Assembly: GCA_019916065.1 (NCBI GenBank)
Contig: JAINTL010000033.1
Coordinates: 434,001 to 498,000 of the forward strand
DNA length: 64,000 nucleotides
Direction: 5' to 3'
Origin: Vitellaria paradoxa
Taxonomy: Eukaryota; Streptophyta; Magnoliopsida; Ericales; Sapotaceae
Positions 45,773-58,560 of this stretch are shown here, piece after piece. The first letter of the stretch is position 1. Each line of letters begins with the position of its first letter. Under the pieces are notes generated by a model that ran no database searches, was not told the DNA's origin, and worked only from the letters and a program-made list of their open reading frames with translations. The translations under genes were made by a program, and so were the position numbers.

Positions 45773-48700
45773 TTACAAAAATAAAGACATCTCAGAAGTT
45801 GGTATAAAGTTGAAAATACTTTCGCCAAAATGTTCAAACAATGAGACCAGAAGACGCCCGGAGTCGAGGTCATCCTTCCAAACCTGATTGAGGAGAGCTG
45901 ACATCTTTGGAGCTTGTTTATCACCCCCTTTGCCTCTGCTGCTCCTAACAACTATGCTCTCACCGGGGATCCGTCTAGAAGAGGACGATGGGCCTGCATT
46001 GGAATCACCTAGAGGTGCTAGAACTCCTGGTTCTCCTCCTATGTCTGATGGCAAGGAACTGTTTGATTGTATGTCCATTGGGCCATCTGATTCAACTTTC
46101 TTGTGGGGAGGCTGCAGCTCCAAGGGCTCAACATTTGCCTTGCGTTTATCTTTGATGGAATTTCAACAAGAATATGTCAGATCAGAAAAAGTTTTTATCA
46201 CCAAATATATATTCTGAAATCATACTATTGAAAGTTTGGCCTAATGCAATTGACAAGAAGTCGGTTGCATAAGAAGGGCTACTCTTACGGAAAAAATTTA
46301 TCAGGAACTGTCAAATCATTTTCAAACTCAAGTTATTTTTGCTAGAAAATTTTTATCCTTTCCAGTACTTTCAGACATTTAAGGTCTTTTTCCTTAAATT
46401 TCCTTTGTAACTCTTGACTTCTTATGCTCTTCTTGCATTCAGAATGAGTACTAATTGGCAACACATTGGTTCATCTTGCATTCAAAATGTTCATTTTGTT
46501 CATTTCTTATAATTGGCTCTCTGAAACAAATGATCCTGGACAAGGCCATTTTGGGAATGAGTATATGGGCGGTCAACTATTTTGTTTTGTACAAGGCATC
46601 TTTCGTGAGTCGCATCTTCTTGATAATTTTTGCAAATTCTTTTACTTTAAAAAAAATCTATAGAATCCACAAATAAGATTATTGTACCAAAGCTGGCCGG
46701 CACCAAGGAAAGGCAAGTTCCAACTCAAGGATTTCTATTCGACTCCTTTATGGGTAGATTTTTGTGCTTCCCTTTATTATGGAGAATTGGGCAGTGCATA
46801 GCTCCACCCAGTCGCATTCTTCATGTTGTGAGTGATGCGGTAATATCGAGTTTTAGATCTTAGTATTGTCTTGCTTTGAGATGTAGTGGAACTTCATTTG
46901 GGAGGCCTTTACCATGAGTTGTGGGGAACTTATGCGAAGAGGAGAAGAAAAACATGAAGACTTTTTTTTTTTCCCAATATAGTATCGCTGATTAGGGAGA
47001 AAGAGGAACAGTTGAGTATTCCAAACAGTTAAGTTACTTTTTACATACTAAAAAGTATGTTCTTGTTTTGTCATATGGGTAGTTGCTGAGAACATAAATC
47101 CAGAATTCCAAATTTACTTTATTTGTTCAGATTTTGTAGATATGTATGGTGTAAAGCTTCAGTGCGAATCTTTTTCTTGCTATTAATTCTTTGCAGTCAA
47201 CTTGCATCCTCTGATGCTGTTAAATTGACATCAAAAGTGAGTCCTAAAGGTGAACCATGGGATTGTTTGCCTACAAGTTTTACCACAACCTTCTAACAAG
47301 GATCAAAAATTGTCATAAGCGGAGGTTTTCAATTTCCACAGAAATTAGAGATTTCAAAAACGTTTCAAAAATGGTCAGAAACACAAAAAAGTAGCATAAA
47401 ACAACGAAATGCACCAAAATTTTAGGAGCATAAATTTAAATATAAATAAAATGAACAGAAGTACTAATAAATTAATTAAACAACTTATTATTTTGGTTTA
47501 GTAAACTATACTCTTGCTGTGTTTTGTCTCTCAAGAATGGAAACTTTCCTACTTTCATGGAAGAGAAATGACATTTTGTACCTAGCCTTCTAATCTCTCA
47601 ACACCGTTTTATATTCTGCCATAAACCCTGCTGACCATTTTATAGGACAACTCGCCAGTAGTCAAATCTCATCTTCTCTATCACAAATTCATCTAAAAAC
47701 CATAAATCCCATTAATATTCACAAACCCAAGAGCCATAAGCAATTCTTGCTCTTACATGGCAAGCATTTACCTTGACATTCCAAGGGTTGCCAACTCACC
47801 AGCAGTCAATCAGGTCAGTTATCACTTCAAGCTATCTCAGTAGAGGGCTGCCATGTTCTTCCAACAAACAGTGAGCTTCAAAAGGAGCCCATGCTTTAGC
47901 ATGAATAAGAGCAGCTCTAACCCTTTTATAGCAATGATGTGATTGATGACCATAGTGCATTGCTCTTCTACTCAAAAGTGTCATATAAAAGTATCATTCA
48001 TGCAATGCAAATGTATCCCAACAATAAAATTGATTTCACTGTTGCAATGTATATCAACTGCTCTTCTTTCCTAACACAAACCCCTATCTAGTGGTATGAT
48101 TGTTTCATCTGAATATTTGTTGATATTTGGATGGTTGATTAAATGATTGCATAAAAATTGAATTTTCATATGCCACACAAAAATAAGATGGAACAGCAAT
48201 ACTTTTAAACAAGCAGTAGTCATGACAATCTTACTTGGCATTGCAGTAACTACTCTCTCATTAATCCTCCAGATGACATTTGGAGGTTGGGACAGTAAAT
48301 GGGGAAACAACTTCAACCGATCATATATGCAACAACCTGCAGCGAACTGAAAAGTGCTCGGTCTCATTACAACAATTACATACCCATCCTTACAAGTGAT
48401 CATGACATAAAATAACACAAGAATCATGCCGTATACTCACCAGCAGAACCCCATAAACACGCCAAGCTTCGTACCTTTTCATCTCATTCTTTTGTTTTCC
48501 GAGTAGCAATTCTGGTTCAAGAAGTTTCATATATGTCTCAATGTTTGGCAGCATAAGAAGGCGAACCTATCCAAAGTTGAGAACCATCATGAACTACTCA
48601 TGAACTCCATTACAAAAGTTGAAACAAAAAGTAGAGTTGAAAGAACAGTTTACACATAAAAGTAGAAGGGGGGAGAGAGAGGGGGGAGAGAGAGAGAGAG

Positions 48701-51700
48701 AGAGTTCTAATATAACTAGAAAGCCTGTGAGTTAATTACAGTGTGTGAGATTTCTCTCTATTTCTTTTACCCAGAATTTGATTGTAAAGAAAAAGGGAGG
48801 AAACTTCAGAAACATTTTTACCAGTTTTACACAATTGAAAAAATGAATTCAAAATGAAAATGAGATAAAATCATTTGAAGATACTGGCAGAAAGCAACTA
48901 TTTGCAAATAGGAAAGATTCAAGTAAGAAGCAAAAGATGCTAAAGAAAAGCTTTCAAATTATAGTGTCTGGATAAACATTTGGTTACCACTGTACGACCG
49001 ACAAAAGGAAGAATAAAAATTTATTTACTTCTTACATACATTGATGACTTCTCCGATTGCAGACATCAACATAAAAATCAATGGATTTTATTGATATTAA
49101 TGAATAGCAATGGAACTATAATCAATACCAAGAAGAAAGTAGTTTCCAACAATATTTAACAAGAAGAAGATGTCTGAAGGAGTATGAAAGAAGGGAATAC
49201 CACATTGGGTCCTAGAGCTGATAATCCCTGTATCGCCCCATAGTGTTGAGTCAATGCCCGTTTTGGGTCCAAAAATGCATGGACCAATGTTTTTGTCAAG
49301 CGTGTCTGAAGATTATTATAAACATGCCCAAATCTGCAATAGAAACAAAAATTAGAAATACAAGATCAAAATAAAGTACCAAAATAAGACCCCTGAACGG
49401 AAACCAAAGTGAAGTGTATTGAAAACTTCTTATTTCTTTTCATTTCCAAACACTCTGAGTCAAGTTGCCAATGAACCAGCCAAGTATGCAACTTCATTGA
49501 CTGGGGTAGCCACCAACTCAAATCAATTGACCATTTGAATTAATTGTGATTTGGTTATTACCAGTTTGTCAGACCCATTTTATTGTCGCGGTTTCAAGTC
49601 AAAGTTACAAGGTAAATCTAGAAGGCTAAAACCATATAATGCTAATCTCTAACAAACTTCATAAATTAGGGAGAGCTGGTTGGAAAGTCACAATTGATAT
49701 CTGTAAAACACAGATTCTTATTCAAAGGAAATCTCTAGCGCACGTGGGAAGAACAGAATCAACAGAACATTAGTGATGGTCCCTTGGATCCATTAACCAA
49801 ATCCAAGATACACATTTCTCACGTACCCAGAAAATAAAACAGATTATAAGTCTCACCTCCTGCAAATTGAAGCAACCAGGTTTGCAGTGAAGTCCCTAAG
49901 TTCCCAGTGGTTATCAGCAAATCGGTTCCCTAATCTCTTTGCAACAAGGCAAGTAACAACTGATGGCATCAATTGGTGTAGCTGGGAAAGAAAAAAAGCC
50001 TCACTTAGTAATCAAGTGTACCCCTTTTGAAAAAAACTACAACAGGTTATGTACTTCCACTATTTCTTCAAAACTTGCATGGGAGTGCCAGGATCATAAC
50101 CAATCCCAACAAGGTAAGACAAATCTTATTAATAATTCAAATTCAATAGCCACATTATATCATTTAACTTATCCTTCTGGACAGTTAAACCACTGAGACT
50201 TCCCTGAAATCTACCAATGCAATTTATACCCCCTTTTTCCACTTAAAGACATGAACTTAATCTTTCAATATTATGGCTCCATAATTTGCAAATAAATTGT
50301 TAGTAGAAATAATTGTGCAGATAGTTACAAGATCACGTGTTTTTTTACTGCTAAGTTTATCCCCCTTTAATATTTCAATGTTATGACTCCATAATTTGCA
50401 AATGAATTGTTAATAGAAAGAATAGTGCATATAGTTACAAGACCATGTGGTTTTTATTGCTGACTTTATCCCCTTCACCTGAAGGTTCTTCTTACATTTT
50501 ACATATTATTCTCGAACCCATTCACAAAACTCATTGAAGTTTATTGCCACTTAAGAGCAAATTATTAAGATCTCTGTATAATAAGTTTCTGAGTTCAGAA
50601 TATACAATTAGATGTCACCCAGCAAGGACAAGTCAATTGCTTCACAACTAATAACAGCCAAAATATAGGCTACAGCACAGTTAATGGTGAGGCAAAGCAG
50701 CCACTACCAAACTGACACATGCCACAAGCGCACTTTTCTGTAGACCAACCAATAGTCATTACAAAACCTTCATTTTTCAGAAATTAAGATTTCAAATTGA
50801 GGATAGTTCCATGTGTAGATTTATATAAATCAACAACAGCTGTAATAACCGACTTACATAAGGTTCTATGTGTATGTGAGGATTCTGGAGAAGACTCCCA
50901 ACAAGACGCATCAAAGCAAAAAGCAGACGGAAATCATTCAGACCACGAGAAACCTGATATTAGTCAAAATAATAAATAAATAGATAAGGGGTAATATATA
51001 AAGGGGGAAAAAGTAAGACTAAGCAAAAAAACAAAAAAAAAAATGCTACATGGCTCCAAATTTGGTTTATCTGGAATATTTAACCTTGACAATACCTCAT
51101 CAGCAATAAAGCATGTGAAATAAGGAACTAAAGGATGAAGTCCTGAATCTGTAGACAAACTCCGTAAGGCTTCCTTGAAAAGGGCTGAATCAGACTGACT
51201 CACAGCAAGCTCAGTGATTTTGTCAAAGTAAAGCTGCAAAACAAGGAGGTTGATACAATAAATTTCAAGATAACAGATGAGCAAGGGGAAAATAGGCAAT
51301 CAAGATACCAGACAATAGTAATCCTTGATAAGCAGGATAAGAATCCAAACTTATCTCCAACAACCTTTGAAATATAAGGAATAAACACCAAGAAGTCCTA
51401 ACAGTAATCTAAAAGATTTCCAATTATAGACAGGATAGGAATGGGGGATAAATATTCTATACAAATAAAAGATAGCACAAGACTTGCCTTCTCCTAATCG
51501 GATTCAAAAGACTTATTTGGTCTATCAATAGAACCTAGCCCAAGGCATAAGCATCTCACTCATTATCTAGTCTAGCATTATTAATTGCCCATAAGGTATC
51601 TCATTCATAATCTAGTCTGGCAGATTATTAAATGCTCCATTCTCTATTTGCTAAGACAGACTTAGCCATCAGAGTATCTACGGCTGCCAGTTGCTCACCC

Positions 51701-54700
51701 TGTCTTCCACTTCCTGCCCACAAGCTGTCATCTACCATCCAGACTATTCAGCCAATCAACTCCACGCCAAACCTCTACATTATTTAGTGCAGAAAATTTC
51801 CCGCGCAATAGAATAGTCATAAACAAACACAAAAGTATAGGAGCAAAAATCACAGTGAATCATATACCTGAAGCTCCCTAGAGAGTACGTGTTTAACAGG
51901 CAATTTAATGTCAACGGGAAGTCCATCATCTTTCTGCTCAGGCTTTCTGTTATCAGGAGGAGCAGAAATAACTGCAAATGCACAAAAATGATACAAATAT
52001 AATATCCTCTTTTTGGTGATCTAGTCACTCAAAATTGGAAGGTGTTCCAAGAAAAGAATATTTCATCAGATCCAATTCATATATATGTTTTAGTTTCCAT
52101 AATAATAAGATTGACGGCCAAGTTCTCTATCCATGTTTTATCTAGGACTCCAAAGACACTGAAGTGAAATCATTGTAAGTTTACAATTGCAAATTTGACC
52201 TAAGTGCTGACACATGTGATATCTCCTCGGATAAATTAAGGCATTGTTTAGCTGGCTATACCACAAAGAGCTTCACAGTTCACACACACCAATCACTGAA
52301 CATGTGCCTTGTTACACAACAGAGTTGACAAGTTCCCTCTATCATATAAATAAGGGTTTAAGGGCACTTTAATTAATTACAATGCTTCGTTTTCATTTCA
52401 GATATATATCCTAGCACGCTAGACCTTTTTTTATGATAGCTTACATTTTAATCATACCAAAGTCTTTCTTTTCCATATGTGAGTTCAAATAAACACCTGT
52501 ACAGTTTGGCATGCAAGCAAAAATATCAAATAGTAACCTTAGTTTTGCATGGAAACAAAAAACAAATGTACAATACATCAGAGGCCTTATTTACCCTTTA
52601 ACCCTTAGGTTCCATCATAAAAGGGCAGCAGCTGGTTAAGTTAGAAGCTAGTAAAACACCGACAGAACAAAAGAAGGGGAAGGCAAAAGGACAAAGTTTT
52701 ATTCAAATAACGAAAGATGCCAGTTGAGAGTAATTTAATTCTTACAGTGATTCAAGTTTAGAAATTTGCATAACCTATATTTCCAATTGAACCATTAGCT
52801 AACTCTTTTAAGTTTTGTACAGACCTTCAACGGGAGCATTTTCTGGAATTGCAGGTTGTATGCCTTCAATAGCTAGCCAATGACAAACTACTGAAGTATC
52901 AAGTGGTGCTTTAGGCAGAGGAGCTTCAATCACCTACACGTCAAAAAGTAAGGAGAAAATAAATAGATCAATAAAAAAATAAAAATGAAGAGGAATATGG
53001 AAATATAATCCACACAATTTAGTGACACAGCAGTTAGCATAATAACTAATATCTTACATCTTTAAAATCCAAATCCTTGTCATCAAGGTAAAACAAATCC
53101 TTGTGTCCAACAGCCCTTCTGAACCGCAAAGGATCTCCAGAGGCAAATCCATAAACTGGCTGAGGCGAAAAAATAATGTAGACAATAAGATTAGAAATGA
53201 TAAATTTTACTGGGAGAAGAGAGAGAAGACAGAGAAAATTCATAGAAACAAACAATTCCAGTGTTGCCACCTGAGAAGGTTTTTATTTTTTAATTGCATT
53301 ACCAGACATTCCATATCATTCATTGAGCACTGGCAAAACTAGTTCTATTTCAGCCACTCACATTCTTATTTAAGCACTTAAGTAAAGAGTTGTGAGCAAG
53401 ACAACAATTGATGAACATCTTCTCATCATTTACCGATTGCACAAAAAATAAAAATAAAATAAAAGAACAATGGGAAAAACAATCTTACATTCGAAGGAAT
53501 TTTTTTTTTTAGGGGGGGAGGGGGGATAAATACATTCTAGGGATCCTTTCATTGTGGGGACTAGGTAACAATGGGAAGAAAATTTTCAACACTTTGAACT
53601 CTGAAACAGACTACATCAATGTTTACCATATGACATTAATCATATTACTTATGTTTTGTACTATAAGGTAATTAATCTTATGGTATAAAAAATATATCGT
53701 CATTTTCAATTTTATATATTTCAAAGTGACATGAACATTATCAAATGTGTTGTCAGTTTTTGTTTTCTTCAAATTGAAAACTGAACACTAAAAATTGAAA
53801 ACTGAAACTGAAACTGAAACTTGAAAATTGAACTCTGAAACAGACAACATTATCAAACGAGTCCTAAAAGATTCATTTGAAATTTTCTTTTCATAGGAAG
53901 ATAGATAATTCATCTGAACTCTTAACAGCTACTGGAAAACTCTCTCTGCACTTGCAAAAGCTTCAACTTAGTGGACAAACTGTGCTGCAGTAACAAATCA
54001 AAATTTTTAAATAGAACTATATTTATGTCTGAAACATGGTAAAGCATGACAAGAAATAAGCTCTTTTCCATAAAAGTCTAATGTAAAGACAACCTCAAAA
54101 TTATGCTCCACTGAGCCTTTACTTAGCCACACAACCTAAGACACAGTAGTTAATGCTACAATACTGAACATCATCAATTCATACGATAATGGATAAGCAA
54201 GATAGATGGAAGATTTCATTTTTTTTGGCACCAATTTTGCATATATTGTCATGCCACTCATTGGCAGCTTTTCTCTAATTGGAATTTTTTACTAATGGGT
54301 TTTTATTAAAATGATGTCATATAAGAGCTCACTTATACCAAGGAGGAGGAGAAGCTGCTCGCTTACTGTAAAACCAAAAGCAGACATCCAAACAACATAC
54401 ACTGGTATCTGTTTCTGGTTAACAAAATTAAGGCAAAAGACTAGAACACTTGTAATTCCCTACCAACTTGTAATACTACTTAGGATCAAATATGCCTACT
54501 TGCATACAATGCTATAGGAATGTAGGACATAAGAATAACATGGGCAATGCAAAGGCTAAAGCTACAGCATCAAAACTACATGGGAAATTTACCTCAACAT
54601 TTCTTAACTTGAGTGCACTATCAACATCTTCTGTTGTCAGTGTAGTTCTCTTCGAATGGCGCATGCATTTGATTGCCTCCTGAAATTTTAAAAAAGAAGT

Positions 54701-56231
54701 ATCATTAATTCCCAAATTTATGCTAAAAGGTAGTCCATAATTTGCACCTACTTTAACAACATCCCATGCAGTGAGTCCACAAAGATAAAAGAAGCTGTTA
54801 TTTGCCATGCCATTCCTCACCTCAACCTATAATACAATTTTGAGAGGGTGGGAGATGGGTAGACTATGTCACCCATTCATTTCTCTCTTCTATATATTTC
54901 TTTACTCTGAGTTATTGTGAATACTGTGGACGTCAACTCTTCAAGATTTTCTTCAGATGAAAGCCAAAATTTAGACGCAGTTTGACAAAATAAAAATTAG
55001 TTCTGAGCCTCTGACAAATCTTGGAGTTGATTAGTTAGTGCTGAAAACCTCAAGATATTTTTATAATTATAGATTTAAGGATGAGAGTCATTACAATTAA
55101 AAGTTTAGAAACACATTAAACTAAACTTCTATACACTCAGCATAGTCAACTACCTCTAGCTTGAAATTCAAACCATCTTAAGCAGTATCCAAATGTGCTT
55201 AATCGGTTTACTAAATAAACCTTTAGCAAAATATTTTTTTTTCATTATGCATTAATGAGCACCAACATCTCTCTCCATCCAGCACAAACAAACATTATAT
55301 TATTGGGTCAGTCTTTGGCTTTGAGAACTTCTCGTACAAAATTGGCAGCTGTGAAATTGTGCATGTCTGTGTGGGTATAATTAGTATTGGAATGGCAATA
55401 CGCATAGTATCCGAGAAGGTTTAACTTAATGCATCTGAATAACTAACTAGCCAGTACTTGCTTACTTCAGTAAACTTCAATGGAAAGCACTTCCCCTTGG
55501 ATGTACATGCTAAATTATGTGCACATCATGCATTGAAATGCTTTGAAGAAACTTCTCTTCTTCAACTTATCAAAAAAAGAAACTTCTCTTCTTCATGCTC
55601 TAGAGAATGAGTTTTTCTTAATGTTCATGGTTTGGAACCTTAGGACAAATGTACATGTCACAGTTGAGGGAAGCTTATATGGTTTCTGACTTGCATAGCT
55701 TTTTTATTTCTCATATTCCAATATTTGGGAACTCGACAAACAATTTCTCTGCAAAATCATGTACTTATCAATATTGAATAATGAGATCATATTTGACTGC
55801 ACGGTACTCTAGCATTGTAGGCCCGAGATGACTTTAGACAATAATACACGTGGTAATATCAAGTGAATTGGATTTCCTTAGGTGTTTTAACAATTACAAA
55901 CTCTTGTTTGGTGTTCACAATGCAAATTGCAGCACTTCATTCAATACATCCTCATAACCTCGCTGTCTCCAAGCCAATGGATTGCCAAACTTATGCAGCA
56001 CTCAAAACCATCACAATTCACACTAATATGACTTAACAATGAATCACCTTTTACGTATTAAAATAGACTATAGAAAAACATGATAGCACAGCACATTCAA
56101 AATACCTGCATTATTTCACGCATACGATATTCCACATCAGGAGCCAGAGCAAGTGCGACTTCCTGAGACAAGTTATTGATCCCAATGCTTTGTGCTATGA
56201 CCTCAACCGTCTCCTTGGGCACAATACTCAT
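45773..56231 (-). CDS. TAF6: TFIID subunit 6 (TAF6), 12 coding exons
   Basis: Nuclear subunit of general transcription factor TFIID; in the family its histone fold pairs with TAF9 and its HEAT repeats scaffold TFIID. Coding exons on the - strand: 56231-56106, 54679-54593, 53159-53058, 52933-52825, 51971-51868, 51233-51096, 50953-50858, 49981-49857, 49333-49201, 48566-48441, 48346-48235, 46149-45773. All introns are GT-AG, and the lengths add to 1635 nt (544 residues plus stop), close to the ~550 of plant TAF6. The start [14 protein letters not shown] begins the histone fold (residues ~1-75, with [20 protein letters not shown]). HEAT region ~205-390 ([42 protein letters not shown]). The tail has basic KRK and HKK patches and a Ser-rich stretch. 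No break is seen; the last two exon joins are the least certain. Confidence 0.93.
46150..48234 (-). other. TAF6 last intron (2.1 kb)
   Basis: The largest intron within the coding part, donor GTAAG after TGCCAA, acceptor CAAAG. No gene or bounded transposon recognised; the short + frames at 46455-46676 overlap each other and look spurious. Confidence 0.6.
48667..48704. repeat. GA-rich microsatellite in a TAF6 intron
   Basis: GGGGGGAGAGAGAGG-type run ending in a pure GA tract, inside the intron between the exons at 48566 and 49201. Confidence 0.7.
51300..51867 (-). other. TAF6 intron containing a possible short insertion
   Basis: Two near-repeats of TCTCA(C/T)TCAT-ATCTAGTCT(A/G)GCA lie at ~51555 and ~51600. 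The block 51360-51780 reads differently from the adjoining intron and may be a small transposon remnant; no ends or duplication were found. Confidence 0.3.
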
Positions 56232-56286
56232 CTTATTTTCTCTAATGCTACTTCACTAATGAAGCGTTTCAAATACCTACACAATT
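56106..56286 (-). other. TAF6: TAF6 exon with the start codon and part of the 5'UTR
   Basis: A good acceptor (TTGCAG at 56292-56287) lies 55 nt upstream of the ATG, so the 5'UTR is interrupted by an intron and continues in an exon farther up. Confidence 0.75.
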
Positions 56287-56367
56287 CTGCAAGAAAAACA
56301 ATCATTTCTTGAGAATACCACGCATTTGAATTCTATTGTTTGAATGCATAAACAAATTGTCTCTCCT

Positions 56368-56460
56368 AGGGACAAAGCCAGGATTTTTTTTTTGGCCCAG
56401 GGGCAGATTTAGGTTTCTTCCTAGGCAAATTTAGACCTAGAAAAATTAAAATTAATATTA
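56368..56460. mobile_element. hAT-type MITE end fragment
   Basis: CTAGGGACAAAGCCAGGATTT followed by TTGGCCCAGGGGCAG resembles the left end of the bounded element at 42393 (GGGCGGAGTCAGAATTTTTGCCCAGGGG). The other end was not found. Confidence 0.4.
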
Positions 56461-56931
56461 TCAATTTCGATTAGTAATAAAAATAAATTAATATATAAAA
56501 AAATGTAATCAATATATAACAATATGCATCACTAAAAAAAAAATCACATATATATATATAGAGACACACACTACCAAACAAAACTCAGATTCATATGCAT
56601 ATGCTTAACTTATGAATTTTATCAATTAAAGTAAACGATGGCTTTTCATGTCACCAAATTTATCAACAATAAAATCTATAGTAATTTACTTGTGATTTCT
56701 CTTCCATCTTGTTTTGAAACTTTATTTTAACAACACTTACAGCTAAAAATGCATGCTCCATAGCTGTCGCAGTTTTTGACCTTTTTTTTTTTTGGCGTAA
56801 ACTAACTTGTGTCTTTTGACTGACCAAAACCCCCCCCCAAAAAAAAAAAAAACCTTTTTCTTTTGATTTTTCTTTTTTATTTTATTTTTTCCACTGTTTC
56901 GTTAGTATTATTTAATATTAGGCTGTTCATA

Positions 56932-57116
56932 AACCAAACCAAACCAAGCTTTTTTCCACTAGGGGGGGTCGGCTATATGGATTTGTCGACGCCAATTAAA
57001 TCTGTTTAGGGCCATATCCTCTGATAGATCTAGGTAGATCAGGTCATGTTTAATAATTTTTTTCCAACTTCTCTTGGGTCTTCCTCTACCTCTCCTACTC
57101 CTAGCAATCTCCATAC
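56932..57116 (-). mobile_element. 5'-truncated RTE-type LINE, 3' end, with 19-bp target-site duplication
   Basis: On the - strand the sequence encodes the well-known end of plant RTE reverse transcriptases (RGRGRPKRSWKKII, then FNWRRQIHIADP), followed by a short TTGGTTTGG-type tail. Flanked by the perfect 19-bp repeat TAATATTAGGCTGTTCATA (56913-56931 and 57117-57135). Only ~185 bp were inserted. Confidence 0.85.
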
Positions 57117-58070
57117 TAATATTAGGCTGTTCATAGTGGTTTAAAATTTTAAAATATTTAGACTAACAATATCTTTATATGCTTAAATTTCTGGGACCAT
57201 TTAAATTTTTGAACTTTTAGTTTTCTTTTTAGTTTTTTAAGTCATTAACAATTAGTGATGGATCAAGTTACGTATAGATGAAAATTAGTTGGGCAACTGA
57301 ATTTTGAAATATATATAACAATTAAGAAAAAAATATTCAAATTTTAGAGAGGTTATTGTGTAGCTTAAAAATTTTTTTACCTAAAAATTTGTATGTTCTT
57401 GAACTAAAGTTTTTTTTTAATTTTAATGGCAGTCTATGGTATAAAAAGTTTTTGATCCAAAAATTTACATGTACTAGCAGTATTTTTCTGAAATAATGTT
57501 TGTCATTTTCAAAATTTTAGGGGAAACGAACCATGACATAAAAATTTTCTAGCCCAAAAATTTACATATACAAGTGCTATTTTCTCGAAACCCGCAGTGG
57601 CGTGCCCCTACAGCCTGACCTCCCTTCCCCTAGTCTCTCCACCTCTTCAATTTTCCAATTGTATGTCAACTCCCTTAAGCATGAGATAAGGTTCACTAAG
57701 GTTTGAGCACATGGAAGGTTTAATGTAGTAGTCAATATATATTTGGCATCAATCCAACAAATTGAATTAATCTCAATAGGTTTCCATGACCCATATGTTG
57801 CCTCCAAAGCATCAACTCCAGAAATCTGATTAGGTCCCAGTGGTGGCATGACGGAGAAACAAAGTGTCAAGAATACAAACCATTAATATATATAAACATA
57901 AAAAGTTGAGCACTTAAAATAATTTTATCATTCTAATGGGAATAATTTCCACAAAAGTAACCATAAAGTCTCCAAAATAAGTCCCAAATTTTCTACATCA
58001 AAGCCCAATGCCCACATGTACTTATAACTACACCCAAATATGATATCCCAACTCTTTCGCTTCTCAGAAT

Positions 58071-58229
58071 ATGGAAAAAAAAATCAATTCTAGTGAATTT
58101 CTTATCCTTCTCCTCATTTTCTCAATAGCAAACAGAGCTTCAAGAGTTCCTCCAATGGGTAAACTTTTTTTCAAGCATTTTTGTCAAACAGTCAAAAGTC
58201 GGCTCTTGCATATACATATACAAACATGA
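58071..58229 (+). CDS. Possible small secreted peptide or first exon (52 codons)
   Basis: The ATG opens a frame with a signal-peptide-like N-terminus: Met-Glu-Lys-Lys, then a hydrophobic core FLILLLIFSIA (residues 10-20) and a small-residue region Asn-Arg-Ala-Ser. After codon 29 a GGTAAAC donor-like site occurs, and a CTACAG acceptor-like site lies near 58290, so the last codons may be intron. It lies antisense inside the TAF6 5'UTR intron. I do not recognise the family, and it may be chance or a remnant. Confidence 0.25.
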   Translation: MEKKINSSEFLILLLIFSIANRASRVPPMGKLFFKHFCQTVKSRLLHIHIQT

Positions 58230-58485
58230 TACATAGACTACTATATATATATAGATATAGATATTATAGAGAGATTGATTTGTCTCTACAGCTTTGTCCG
58301 ACAGAGTTCGAGTCCATGCTGCCTAACTCTATCGATAGGGATGTAAACAAGTATGGTACCCACCTAATTTATCATTACTATTACCAAACCCATTTAATTT
58401 TTTTCCTTACCCATTACCATCCCAAACTTGTTTATTTTATTAGTTAGAATGCCAAACACGTCCCGTCCAATTAGGTGATGGCAGG

Positions 58486-58560
58486 GCCGACCCTAGCAAC
58501 TAGCCATTAAGGCAAATGCCTTAGGCCCCACAACTCTAGTAAGGCCTATATATAGTGATA
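58486..58560. mobile_element. hAT-type transposon end fragment
   Basis: CAGGGCCGACCCTAGCAACTAG followed by AAGGCAAATGCCTTAGGCCCC is typical of one end of plant hAT elements. No partner end or duplication was found, so the extent is unknown. Confidence 0.4.
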
